This document shows positions 46,101 through 57,123 of a stretch of DNA of 64,000 nucleotides, one piece after another. The DNA is taken from positions 10,834,001 to 10,898,000 of the forward strand of contig JARWIR010000014.1 in assembly GCA_029959085.1 (NCBI GenBank). The letters run 5' to 3'. The stretch comes from Nemophila menziesii. Its lineage: Eukaryota; Streptophyta; Magnoliopsida; Boraginales; Hydrophyllaceae. Position 1 is the first letter of the stretch. The number at the start of each line of letters is the position of its first letter. Under the pieces are notes generated by a model. That model made no database searches, was not told the origin of the DNA, and was given only the letters and a program-made list of their open reading frames with translations. A program made the position numbers and the translations under genes.

Positions 46101-48400
46101 CAACTTTTACATGTCCGTTTGGAACTTTTGCTTATAGAAGAATGCCGTTTGATTTATGCAATGCACCTGCCACGTTCCAGAGGTGCATGATGGCTATATT
46201 TTGGGACATGATTGATAAATACTTGGAGGTTTTAATGGATGATTTTTCGGTGTTTGGAGACAGTTTTGATGATTGTTTGAGTAATCTTGAGAAAGTCCTT
46301 GTAAGATGTAGAGAAAAAGATCTTGTGCTTAATTGGGAAAAATGCCACTTCATGGTTCAAGAGGGGATTGTGTTGGGACATAAAGTTTCGAAGGCAGGGA
46401 TGGAGGTTGATCGTGCTAAAATTGAGGTTATCAAAACACTACCACCTCCAGTTTCTGTTAAAGGAGTGAGAAGTTTCTTGGGTCACGCAGGATTTTATCG
46501 AAGATTTATTAAAGATTTCTCCAAGATCGCCAAACCGCTTTGCTCTTTACTTGAAAAGGATACTCCTTTTAATTTTACTGAAGAATGTCTTCAAGCGTTT
46601 TTGATGATTAAGGAAAAACTAATCTCTACGCCTATTGCTATACCTCCTGATTGGAAAGCTCCGTTTGAACTTATGTGCGATGCTAGTGATCACGCCATGG
46701 GTGTTGTGTTGGGGCAGAGGAAAGACAAGATTTTCCACACGATTTATTATGCAAGTAAGACTTTCAACGCTGCCCAGATGAATTATACAGTGACGGAGAA
46801 GGAGATGTTGGCCGTAGTTTATGCTTTCGATAAATTTCGTCCCTATCTGGTTAGGAAGAAAACTATTGTATACACGGACCATTCAGCTATTAGGTACCTC
46901 ATGGAGAAAAAGGACGCTAAGCCGCGTCTCATTAGATGGGTACTGTTACTTCAAGAATTCGACATAGATATTCGAGACCGAAAAGGATGCGATAATCAAG
47001 TTGCCGATCACTTATCAAGGCTCGAAGGATCTAATGCGAACAAAGAACCATTGTTGGTTAAAGAGGTATTCCCTGATGAACAACTTTTTGCTATTAAACG
47101 TGCTTTTGTGCCATGGTATGCAGATCTAATCAACCTCATTGTGAGTGGTGTCTTTCCCAAAGATTTCCACCCACAACAAAGACAAAGATTGAGCCACCAG
47201 GCCAAACAGTATTATTGGGATGAACCGTACCTCTGGAAGATATGTAGTGACCAAGTGGTTAGAAGATGTGTACATGAAGGTGAGATGGAGAAAATCATTG
47301 AAGGATGTCATAGTTCACCTTATGGAGGTCACTTTAAAGGCGATAGAACCGCAGCTAAAATTCTTCAATCCGGATTCTATTGGCCCACCATACACAAAGA
47401 TTGTCATTGTTTCGTCCAGTCATGTGACATATGCCAGCACACTGGCAATATATCAAAAAGAGACGCGATGCCGCTTAATAATATTCTTGAAGTTGAAATC
47501 TTTGATGTATGGGGAATAGATTTCATGGGACCTTTCATCACTTCCTATGGAAATCTTTATATTTTGCTTGCGGTAGATTATGTATCAAAATGGGTAGAAG
47601 CAGTGGCAACACCAAAGAACGATGCTCAAACTGTGATTAAATTCTTAAAATCAAACATCTTTTCAAGACATGGTACGCCACGTGTGCTAATCAGTGATAA
47701 AGGTACCCACTTTCTTAATGCTCCCTTGAGACATTTTCTTAAAAAGTTTGGAGTGAAACACCGTACTTCAACCGGTTATCACCCACAAACTAACGGTCAA
47801 GCTGAAGTTTCCAACCGGGAAATCAAATCTATTCTTGAGAAGACCGTGAACAAATCGAGGAAAGACTGCTCTTTAAAGCTAGATGATGCTCTCTGGGCAT
47901 ACAGAACAGCATTTAAAACACCAGTTGGGGCATCTCCATATCGCATGGTCTACGGCAAAGCGTGTCATCTACCAATTGAACTTGAAGCTCGAGCCTACTG
48001 GGCTATTAAAACTCTGAATCTAGACCCAGACTTGGCCGGGAAGCAAAGGATGATGCAGTTGAACGAATTGGAGGAGCTTCGTTATCTTGCCTATGAAAAT
48101 TCACGTCTCTATAAGGAGAAAACAAAGCGATGGCATGATAAACGACTCCGTCCAAAGCATTTCGAGATTGGACAGAAGGTTTTATTATACAACTCTCGAT
48201 TTTCGAACTACCCAGGAAAGCTTAAATCCCGTCGGGGAGGACCTTACATTGTTACCAAAGTCACACCGCATGGAGCGATTGAGATTGAAAATCCAGCCGA
48301 GCAACGGACATTCATGGTGAATGGCCAGCGTTTGAAGAGATACTATGACAGTGAAGACTTTGAGCAAGGGGAGAAAATCTACCTTGTAGAATGCGCTTAG
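43151..48400 (+). pseudogene. Element G gag-pro-RT-RNase H-integrase polyprotein, one internal stop
   Basis: A single frame of about 1,750 codons from ATG 43151. Gag core (FKPDPGMLTQF, QKFMQICDAY) is followed by a CCHC knuckle CLGCGSRNHVWAGC at residues 255-268. The protease active-site Asp is residue 593 (CDLGASINLMP). A TAA at 45761-45763 (residue 871) lies between LMPAMK and [11 protein letters not shown] has GAA there. RT follows with CMDYRRLN and LMDD (first Asp residue 1030), but MPFDLCNAP replaces the usual MPFGLCNAP. RNase H Asp is residue 1177. Integrase finger His is residue 1387, and catalytic Asp 1457, Asp 1516 and Glu 1552 give the expected D-x35-[10 protein letters not shown] module precedes the TAG at 48398. 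Domain order and motifs identify Athila. Confidence 0.92.
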
Positions 48401-49347
48401 CCTGAGGTACACGTCTAACTCAAAGACGTTAAACAAAAGTGCTCTTGGGAGACACCCCTTGTTTTAATTGCTTTCTAGATTAGTTGTTTTTACTTTGTAG
48501 TGTAGAATTCTAAGTTAGTGTATATTTTTAATTGTGTTTTCAAGCTAATGGGAGAGAAAGGTAGTGTGTTATTGTGCAGGAAATGAGTTTGGGGTCAAAA
48601 GGAAAAATCTGGAGGAACTTCAAGCCTGGCACGGACTACCCCGCGGACTACCCCATGGTCCGCAGGGATGCACCGCGCCCTAGAAAACCCGTACCACGGG
48701 TCGGGTACCACGGGTTTCATCCAGAAAGTAAAAAAAAATTTGAGGGACAGGCGCGGTACACCGGACCCTGGTCCGCACGCTCAAAACACGTGCCACGGGG
48801 TCGGGTACCACGGGTTTTTTGACAGACATGCCGCGGACCATCCCCTGCACCGCACCCCTGGTCCGCACGCACAAAACACGTGCCACGGGGTGCTAGCTCG
48901 GGTATTATCCAGTGGGCAAAAATTTGGAGCAACAGAAGGTGCGGTACACCGCGGGTTTCGTCCGGTGCACCGTAGGGAGGCGGTTTGTGAAGGAATTCTT
49001 TTCCTAATCAAATTCTTACCTTATGAGATTAACCCTATCCTTCCATACACGAAATTTTCAGACCCAAACCCTATATATACACCTTAAAGCTTGTGCAAAC
49101 CTTCACAATTAACACAACAACTCATCAAATCCTCTCCTACATCTTCCATAAACACAATCCTTCATCAACATCATCACACTACACCATCAAAACACCATTA
49201 AATTCAACAAGCTTTAAAGATTTCTTCCAAGATCAATCAAATAACCTTTCTCTTTAACCAATTCCAAGCAACAACATCAAGCTACACCAATTTTCCTTAA
49301 ACTTTTAATCCATCCTTGGTATAACTTGAGTAGTGGGTGAAACAAGC
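48401..49347 (+). other. Element G leader with palindrome-rich array and TATA box
   Basis: After the integrase stop is CGTCTAAC..GACGTT, then a PPT-like ATGAGTTTGGGGT (48583-48595). From about 48630 to 48980 an array mixes GCGGACTACCC / GGTCCGC and GTACCACGGGT / ACCCGTACC units in both orientations. TATATATA at 49072-49079 lies about 275 bp before the accessory ATG. ORFs here are repeat by-products. Confidence 0.72.
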
Positions 49348-49815
49348 ATGACTAACAGATCTGAAGCTATGGAATACAAGAGAAAGTGTTCAATCCTTGG
49401 GAAGAATAAGAAATTGCCTGGAGCCACCATTGAAAAACCCATCAATCTTGATGAGGTTTCTGAAGAATCAAAAGAGCAGGCACCTGAACAACCACTACCA
49501 AAGAAGAGATTAACAGCTAAAATGTCCACACCATCAAGGAGGCCTTTAGAGAAAGTAAAAATCCAAGACCAAGGTTCTGCTACCTCTTCCTCTGAAATTG
49601 TTTATGATCTTCCTCCTTGGGTTATTCAGTTACAGAACGAAGTTGAAATATTACGTGAAGATAACAAAGACCTTTGGGTAGAAATCATGCAATTGGAAAC
49701 AAAGGTAGAGAATTCGACCTTGTACACGGATATAGATGATTACACCGATCCCTCAGCTTCAGAAGATGAGGATGACATGATGGATCTCTATGGCCAACCA
49801 GGTAGGTCATTCTAA
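49348..49815 (+). CDS. Element G short accessory protein (MTNRS..., coiled coil, acidic end)
   Basis: Intact 155-residue ORF from ATG 49348; the in-frame GTG at 49333 is less likely because relatives begin MTNR. N-terminus MTNRSEAMEYKRKCSILG is nearly the same as B. The middle is basic and Pro/Ser-rich. Residues about 90-120 (VIQLQNEVEILREDNKDLW) are a probable coiled coil. The acidic C-terminus contains EDDMMDLYGQ. Compared with C and D, the plant-transposon-like centre is missing. No signal peptide or membrane segment is seen, so it is not a classical envelope protein. Function unknown. Confidence 0.75.
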   Translation: MTNRSEAMEYKRKCSILGKNKKLPGATIEKPINLDEVSEESKEQAPEQPLPKKRLTAKMSTPSRRPLEKVKIQDQGSATSSSEIVYDLPPWVIQLQNEVEILREDNKDLWVEIMQLETKVENSTLYTDIDDYTDPSASEDEDDMMDLYGQPGRSF

Positions 49816-51308
49816 TTTTTTTCTCAATAGCTTGTATGCATTAGGTAGTTTAGTTAGTTTTCTTTTTAAATTTTATTCCATTCTTGAGTCTTTTTCGAGT
49901 CGTGGGGACACGGCTCACTTTTGAGTTGGGGGTGGGGATTCGTTGTCCTCATCTTCCTTTTCGGTTTTTTGCATAAAATTTAAAATTTTTAGGTTGAATT
50001 AAGGCATAGAATATCTTGAATGTACCTATGTGAGCATGATTTTATTAGGTCAATGATAGTAGGTAGTATGTTTTTGAAAGATGTAACAAATTTGTTTAGA
50101 TGCATGCATGAAAACAGGAAATGAAGGATAGAAAAGTTAATGAGCAATGCTAAGAAATCACGTTGAAACTTAGGGATAGTTATTTGGTGTGTAGAACGTG
50201 AGGTTTAAAATTAGTTGAAAACCCACTTGTCTATGAACTGATAATGAAAACGTAACGAAATCCGGTAGTTAGAAAAATTACTAAGGCAGTTCTTTCATGA
50301 TAAAACACTTGAAGCCTTTATACTTTCTCACCCTTTTGTTTGATATTATTGTTATTTATCTGTCTTAGCCCCTCTGAGCCTTTCTAAAGCCTTTATTGAA
50401 ACACATTATAATCCATACCTTAGTTTTTAGGACCTATCTATATGACCCGCACTCGAATCGCAAAACCTGAGACACTCGTTTTAGAGCTTGAGTTTGGGGT
50501 GGTGGGTTTCATCATTAGGGAACTTTGGGATTTGGGAATTATATTTGTGATTTTATTGATGATGAAATTGTTATTATTGTAACCCTTTGCCGGGGTAATA
50601 GTGAATGAAAAAGAAGCTACGAGCTAATTTTGCCAACAAGGGCATAAAAAGAAAGAATATATATATGGAAAAAAAGTGTGATATCTCAACATAAAAAGAG
50701 AATCATAGCTATACAAATGAAAAAAATTGAATTGAAAAAAATATATATATTCGGACCGGCAAAGTGGATTTTATATCATCAAAGGTTTTAATTGGGATTA
50801 TTGGGGATGCATATTAAAAAGCATCAATAAATTGGGTTGAGTGAGAACATCTTTGAGTGAACAACTCAAGCTCTAGGGCGATTCGTTGATGGCTAGTGCG
50901 GAGAGAGCCAAAAGCTCACTTTTCATTATCCAAATATACCACACCCGTCCTTAAGCCAAGTTATAACCAAGACCTTAGGATTTCTAACTATTAGGTGGAG
51001 AAACAATTGAGCTATTAGGTAATAGGTAAGTGGATCATTGGATGCTGTATTTGGGACCTATGAACAACCTATAGCCATTAACCTGAACTAAGTTATCATC
51101 CTCTCCTTCTGGCATTGCGAAATTAATCTTAACTTGAATTTATGGATTGTTGATTACATGTGTATTAGGCATATTTATGCATTATTTCTTGAGCATTACT
51201 ACATGATATTTGTGGAATTTATGCTCTAGGATCATTCATTATATTTTGTTCTTGTTCTCCTCCGACTTCTTCTTTTTTATTTGACTACCCTACTGTTCTT
51301 TACTTTTA
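49816..51308 (+). other. Element G 3' UTR
   Basis: It has the stem-loop GAGTCGTG..CACGGCTC (49897-49916, one wobble), PPT-like motifs TTGAGTTGGGGGTGG (49921-49935) and TTGAGTTTGGGGT (50488-50500), and the inverted pair CTTTGCCGG (50585-50593) / CCGGCAAAG (50756-50764). No credible gene. Confidence 0.78.
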
Positions 51309-51344
51309 TTGTATCGGGACGATATAACTTTGAGTTGGGGGTCT
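51309..51344 (+). promoter_or_regulatory. Element G PPT and adjacent stem-loop
   Basis: Stem TTGTATCG (51309-51316), GGA loop, CGATATAA (51320-51327) with one G-U pair, then TTTGAGTTGGGGGTCT abutting the LTR. Confidence 0.78.
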
Positions 51345-52831
51345 TGATGTCTCCTCATTTGTGATAGTAAAATACACTCATGAGACATCATTTTAGGCTT
51401 ATTTATTAGTTTATAGGTTGATTTTAGCTTATTTTAGTGCACTTTCCTATTTTGGGTCTTGATTTGTAGAATTATTATTTTTAGAGCATATTGGGTTTAA
51501 TTGTTTATTTAGTGTGAAGCTTTAAAGATAATTATGGAGATTAATTAGAGTCCAAGTCAAAGACAACAACTTATGGAAGGAGATATGCATGGAAATTGGA
51601 GATAAGGAAACAATTGCTAAAAAGATGGAAAAGGAAAAGCTGCCTAAATCTGGGATTCTGCACACACGTCTGAAGATTGGTGTTTTTACCTAAGAAATAG
51701 GCCGAATTTGGTAATTTCCTTCTAATGGGCCTAGATAATTCTGTTGCGATTCTTTTGGTATCTTGTGGAGCAAAATCCGACCAATAACGAAGAAGATACA
51801 CTCAAAACAACGCAGCAGTGTTTTCCTTACGAATTTGAGTTTGGCCAGGAGTCCATTACTTGAAGTTATCTCCACCAAAACGAATTAGGTTAACCTCTAC
51901 ACTATAAATACAGCCTCTTATCACTCTTAAATCATCCTGGGTGAAACCTTAAACCAAGAGGAAGCATAGAACACAAGAGAGAAGTCCGGAAGGAGCTGTC
52001 ATCAACAATGTCTTCTTCTACCTTTAATTTTGTGATTTCTTTCTTTTCTTTCATGAACTAAATTTCTTTAGCTTAAGTTTTAGCATATATGTATGAACCC
52101 TAGTTTTGATTGACATCTATCTAATTTGGGAATTTAATGTTTTAAATAGAATTATAGTTTTTATTCTCTGTTTATGTGTTTGGATTTATATTCTGTGTTC
52201 TTGTGGACGGCCGCCATTAGAATTACCATCTAGTAATTAGGATACCATTGACAACGGTGTTTAATTGCATGTTTAGCACATAACGTCTAGTATTAGGTTT
52301 GATCTGACAACCCAACCTAGCTAGATAATCACTATGGTTTAGTCTTTGTGACTATTTACCAATTACAGGAAAAGTTTGCTTAGGAAGCCTTATTGACACA
52401 GGTAAATCCTATTTGAAACTACCGATAGCATATTGGGACCGATTAGGGAAATACTACATAATTCACCCTTACATGTTTAGAACGGCAAAACTAGTGGGGA
52501 TTACATGCTAATAACTTAAGTTATCTTCTCATCTTACTTCTCTTTCATATTTAATTATTTTCTGTCTTTTAATTCTTAGTTTTAGTTTAACTTAGTTATT
52601 AGAAAACCAAACAAAAATCTATTTATCTTTACTTTTACTTGCATTTATTTGTTCTAGCTTTAATTATTTGCACTTGCTATTTGCATAAGATTCTCCTAAC
52701 CTCTGTAGTCTCTGCGGAACGAATCTTTATCTAAAACTTGCATACGATCTGTATACTTGTAGAACCGTGTAGTTCTAGGGTGTTTTTGCACTTATTTTAC
52801 ATCTTATTTTATCACACCCTAGGCCCCACCA
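51345..52831 (+). repeat. Element G 3' LTR
   Basis: 1,487 bp, about 98.7% identical to the 5' LTR by hand alignment. TATAAATA at 51903-51910. Followed by GCACA. Confidence 0.93.
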
Positions 52832-53699
52832 GCACAGTTGATCTTTAAGAAAGTGCTAAAGGTAAGAAAATAACGAAATTACGTAGTGTAGAAAGTGATT
52901 AAGGCAGTTCTTTCATATTTGAAGCCTTTGACGCCTTTTTATACCTGCTCACCTTGTGATTTTCGATTTTATATGCTATATCCTTCTCAGCCCCTTCTAG
53001 CCTTTCTAAAGCTTTTTATTGAAACACGTTATAAGACATATCCCTTTAGATTATAGGACTTTTCCATATGACCCGCACTCGAACCACGATGCATACACAG
53101 TTTTTTTAGAGCTTGAGTTTGGGATGGTGGATCCACCATTATGGGAATTTTTATTGGGTTGAAATTTTTGAGCTTATTAATTGTGCTCTGTTCTATATAT
53201 TGATGATGATTCACAGGTTTATATTGTAACCCTTTGTCGGGTTAAGAGTGAATGAAAAAAGCTAAAAAGCATGAAAAGAACAGAAACAATCAATGAGAAA
53301 ATAGTGTGATATGTCAACATAAAAAGGAGAGTCATAGCTATAGAAAAGAAAAAAAATTGATTTGATAAGAATATATATATATATTTAGACCGGCAAAGTG
53401 GAATTTTTAAGTGAACATCTTTATGCTTTGATTGGGTTCGATAAACAATCTATAGCCTCCTTGGTGAACTGAGTAAAGTTCCTATCCTTCTTACATTGCA
53501 AATCTAATCTAATCTTGAATTCAAGCCGTGTTGATTGTGGATATAGGAAGTGTACAGGTATGTAGTTTGTAGATGTTATTACATCAAATTTTCTGAGTAG
53601 TTGCTTTATGTCTATTCTATATATTCTGCTATCTTCTTTCCCATTGTTCTTAATTGACCTAAGTGTGTATTGAGAGACTTCCCTTTGTTTTTATCTTTA
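52832..53699 (+). other. Element A accessory ORF end and 3' UTR
   Basis: The first 35 bases continue the accessory frame (AQLIFKKVLKVRK, then stop). The 3' UTR carries a PPT-like motif (TTGAGTTTGGGATGG at about 53112-53126) and the inverted pair CTTTGTCGG (53232-53240, one change) / CCGGCAAAG (53390-53398). It is shorter than in B, D and G. Confidence 0.75.
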
Positions 53700-53735
53700 T
53701 TGTATCGGGACGATACAAATTTGAGTTGGGGGTCT
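53700..53735 (+). promoter_or_regulatory. Element A PPT and adjacent stem-loop
   Basis: Stem TTGTATCG (53700-53707), GGA, CGATACAA (53711-53718), then TTTGAGTTGGGGGTCT abutting the LTR. Confidence 0.8.
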
Positions 53736-54356
53736 TGATGTCTCCCCATTTGTGATGATTTAATAGTAGTTGGAGACATCATTTTTAGTGTTTTAGAAGT
53801 CTAAATACTTGATTTTCACGTGATAGTGCACTTTCCTATTTCTTGTCTTGATTTAATGAATTATTATTTTTAGAGCATATTGGGTTTAATTATTTATTTA
53901 GTGTGAAACTTTAAAGATATATATGGAGGATTAACTAGATGCCAAGTCAATTCTAAGAGATAAAGGAAAGAAGATAAACATGGAAATTGGAGAAAAGAAA
54001 GGAAAAGTTAGGATATAGAAAGATAAAGTTAACAAATAAATCTGAATTCCAGCACCCACGACCCAAAAAGGGTTCATAACTCAAGATTGGCTAGGAATTT
54101 GGAAGAATGGTTTGAAGCAAAGTTAAAGATATTTCCGAGACTATCAGTTTAGACTATTCAAAATGTATCAAACAGATAAGTATTGAAGCAGTTATGGCCA
54201 AAACAAAACAATGGCTGATTATTACCTTTTCTATATTTTAGGGTTACGAATTTGAGTTGGGGTTGGAGTCCATTACTTGTCTTTCACTCCAAGAAAACGA
54301 ATTAGGTCTTCTAAACACCTATAATACACCCTTAAACCTTTGTAAAGTCATCCTTA
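53736..54356 (+). repeat. Element A 3' LTR, truncated
   Basis: It matches the first ~620 bp of the A 5' LTR, including the 46-bp hairpin and GAGTTGG..GGAGTCCATTAC, then stops at CATCCTTA. The next bases are minus-strand accessory-leader sequence. Confidence 0.85.
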
Positions 54357-54551
54357 CAGTAGATATTGTTTATGTTCTCTTAATCATCTCAATTGACCCC
54401 CAACTCAAAGCTTTAACCATTCTTGAAATTTGAAACTCTTGATTATTGTTTGAACAAGATTTATTTGTGGTTAGGAAAGGTGTTTTGATGATGATTCTCT
54501 ATGTGGATAAGATGGATTCTTGATGGATTGGTATGGATCTAAGAAATTGTA
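54357..54551 (-). repeat. Inverted fragment of an accessory-ORF leader and start
   Basis: On the minus strand this matches 40555-40752 (the element A leader and MTKRT start) at roughly 90% by eye. It includes the PPT-identical motif TTTGAGTTGGGGGTC (54409-54395) just before an ATG. It is fused directly to a truncated LTR at 54552. Confidence 0.75.
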
Positions 54552-55934
54552 GGAAGAACTTATGCAATTTATCAAGTGCAACTATTCAGCCAGAAATAAT
54601 AATACGCAAGTAGAAAGAAGAGATAGATAGATTTTTATTTGTTTTTTGAATAAGAAAACTAAAGTAATAAATTAAAGATAGAAAATTAAATAAAAGGAAA
54701 GAATAGATAGTATGATAGTTTAGCCTGAGTAATTAGCAAGTAATCCCCACTAGTCTTGTTGTTCTAAACATGTAAGAGTGAATCATGTAGTTTTCCAATA
54801 ATCGGTTTCAATAGTGCTAGGTAGTTTAAATTAGGGTTAACCTGTGTCAATAAGGGGTCCTAAGCAAACTTTTCCTACAATTGATTAATGATGCTAACAC
54901 CAAACCATAATGACTATCTAGTTAGGTTTATTTGTCAGGTCTAAACCTTACACTAGACGCTATGTGTAGTTTCCAATAATTAAATATGCCTTAGCTATTG
55001 ACTATCTAACTATTATTAAAGTAATCCTATATGGTTGCAATCCGCAAAGAAAACGGACAATAAATCAGAACACATAAACAGAGAAATAAAACATGAATTC
55101 AATTAAAAACATATAATTTCCAAATCAGATAGATGTCGACCAAATCTAGGGTTCATACATATATGCTAAAACTCAAGCTAAATTTACTTGATTCATACTA
55201 AGAAAAGAAAATAAAGCAATTACAGAACTGAAGGTTGAAGAAGACATAATTGATGCACATCTCCTTCTAGACTTCTCTTATTGCGTTGTGGCTTCCTCTT
55301 GGCCTAAGGACTGACCAAGGATGTGTTTCTTCTGATTAGAGGGTGTATTTATATGGTATAGGAAACCTTAAAATGTTTCTTGGATTATAAGATAGGTATT
55401 GGACTCCAAGCCCAACTCAAATTCGTAACCCTAGAATATAGAAAAGGTAAGAATTTGATGTTGTTTTGTTTTGGCCGTAACGGATTCAATACATATCCGT
55501 TTGACGCATTCCAATAGTCGAAATTGATCGTCTCGAAAAGCTCTTTAACTTTGCTTTATACCATTCTTCCAAATTCATAGCACAGCTTGAGATATAAGTC
55601 CTTTTGTGGTCATAGTTGGTGGAATTCAGATTTATTTGGCAACTTTATCTTTTCCTTTTTCATATTTCTTGCCTTTATCTCAAATTTCCATGTTTATCCT
55701 CTTTCCTTTATCTCTTAGAATTAACTTGGCCTCTAATTAATTACCATATATCTTTAAAGTTTGACACTAAATAAACAATTAAACCCAATATGCTCTAAAA
55801 ATAGTAAATAATTAAATCAAGACACGAAATAGGAAAGTGTACTTAATCATGAGAAAATCGACCTATACTCTAATAAATACACCTAAAATGATGTCTCCAA
55901 CTAAGATTAAATCATGACAAATGGGGAGACATCA
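54552..55934 (-). repeat. Array E inner LTR, 3' end truncated
   Basis: It starts on the minus strand at 55934 with TGATGTCTCCCCATTTG and the 46-bp hairpin. TATAAATA lies at 55353-55346. It ends within a segment homologous to G LTR offset about 1,330, so roughly 150 bp are missing. Confidence 0.82.
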
Positions 55935-57123
55935 AGACCCCCAACTCAAAGTTGTATCGTCCCGATACAATAAAAATAAAAAACAGTAGGGTAGTCAAAT
56001 AAACAAGAAGAAGAAGTAGGAGGAGAATAAGAACATAACACAATGAATGATCCTAGAGCAAAATATCCAAAAAGTCTGATGTAGTAGTTCTCAAGAGAAA
56101 AATCCCTACGTATGCTTAATATACACATAATCAACAATTCATAAATTCAAGTCCAGATTAATTTTGCAATGCCAGAAGGAGAGGTCTTAACTCAGTTTGT
56201 GCTAATGGCTATATGTTGTTCATAGGTCCTAATATATCATCCAATGGTCCACTTACCTACAACCTAATAGCTCAATTGTTTCTCCATCATGTAGCTAAAA
56301 ATCCTAAGGCCTTTACGATTATAACAGGGCTTAGGGACGGCGTGGTATATTTGGATAATGAAAAGTGAGCTTTTGGCTCTCTCCTCACATTCCATCAACG
56401 AATCGCCATAGAGCTTGAGTTTTCACTCGAAGATGTTCTCACTGAACCCAATTTTTGATGCTTTTGATGTGCATCCCCAATAATCCCAAATAAAACCTTT
56501 CATGATGATATATAAATTCCACTTTGCCGGTCCGAATATATATTCTTTTCATATCAATTTTTTTCTTTTGTATAGCTATGACTCTCTTTTTGACGTTCGA
56601 GATATCACGCCAATTTTTTTAATTTTTTTTCTTTTCAATTCATGCTTTTCAGCTTTTTTCATTCACTATTACCCCGGCAAAGGGTTACAATAATAACTTT
56701 TTCATCATCAATAAAATAACAATTACAATTTCCCAAACCCAATGTTCCCTATTGATGAAACCACCACCCCAAACTCAAGCTCTAAAAACGACTTGTCTTA
56801 GGTTTTGCGATTCGAGTGCGGGTCATATAGATAAGTCCTACAAACTAAGGGTATGGAAATATGGTTAAATAAAAGGCTTTAGAAAGGCTCAAAGGGGCTA
56901 AGACGGATAAATAATAACAATAATTAAATAAAAAGGGTGAGAAGGTTAAAAAGGCTTCAAGTGGCTTCAATATTAAAGAACTACCTTATTCACTTTTCTA
57001 ACTACCGGATTTTGTTACTTTTTCACTACTAGTTCATAGATAAGCGGAGTTTCAACTAATTTCAAACCTCACGTTCTACACACCAAACAACTCTCCCTAA
57101 GTTTCAACATGACTTCTTAGCAT
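55935..57123 (-). other. Array E 3' UTR with PPT and stem-loop
   Basis: PPT on the minus strand at 55950-55935; stem TTGTATCG / CGATACAA at 55970-55952. Inverted pair CTTTGCCGG (56522-56530) / CCGGCAAAG (56674-56682), and a PPT-like CTTGAGTTTGGGG at about 56768-56780. It joins the outer LTR directly at about 57123, so the whole coding region is gone. Confidence 0.8.

Larger units (their letters stand above)
41539..52831 (+). mobile_element. Element G: full-length, nearly intact Athila-like retrotransposon
   Basis: Two full LTRs (1,486 and 1,487 bp), perfect TSD GCACA (41534-41538, 52832-52836), tRNA-Asp primer site, a gag-protease-RT-RNase H-integrase frame with a single stop, short accessory ORF, 3' UTR and PPT, in 11.3 kb. 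By hand alignment the LTRs differ at roughly 17-20 sites (about 1.3%), so insertion was recent. It lies in the accessory ORF of element A. Confidence 0.93.
3629..54356 (+). mobile_element. Athila-like Ty3/gypsy element A, lacking RT and integrase, interrupted by three insertions
   Basis: A comprises 3629-5270, 9161-12311, 40130-41538 and 52832-54356 once the LINE, D and G are removed. Order: 5' LTR, tRNA-Asp primer site, gag, protease, short tail, palindrome-rich leader, accessory ORF, 3' UTR, PPT, 3' LTR. The D and G target duplications (GCCGC, GCACA) prove that the segments were once contiguous. The accessory reading frame also continues across the G site. The 3' LTR stops after about 620 bp at a rearrangement with array E. 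The left flank is GTACG, but no matching right TSD survives. Confidence 0.8.

Noticed and set aside
48574..49087. ORFs on both strands in the G leader
   Set aside because: They result from GC-rich repeat units that lack stops; compositions such as RGTRP repeats mirror the palindromes.
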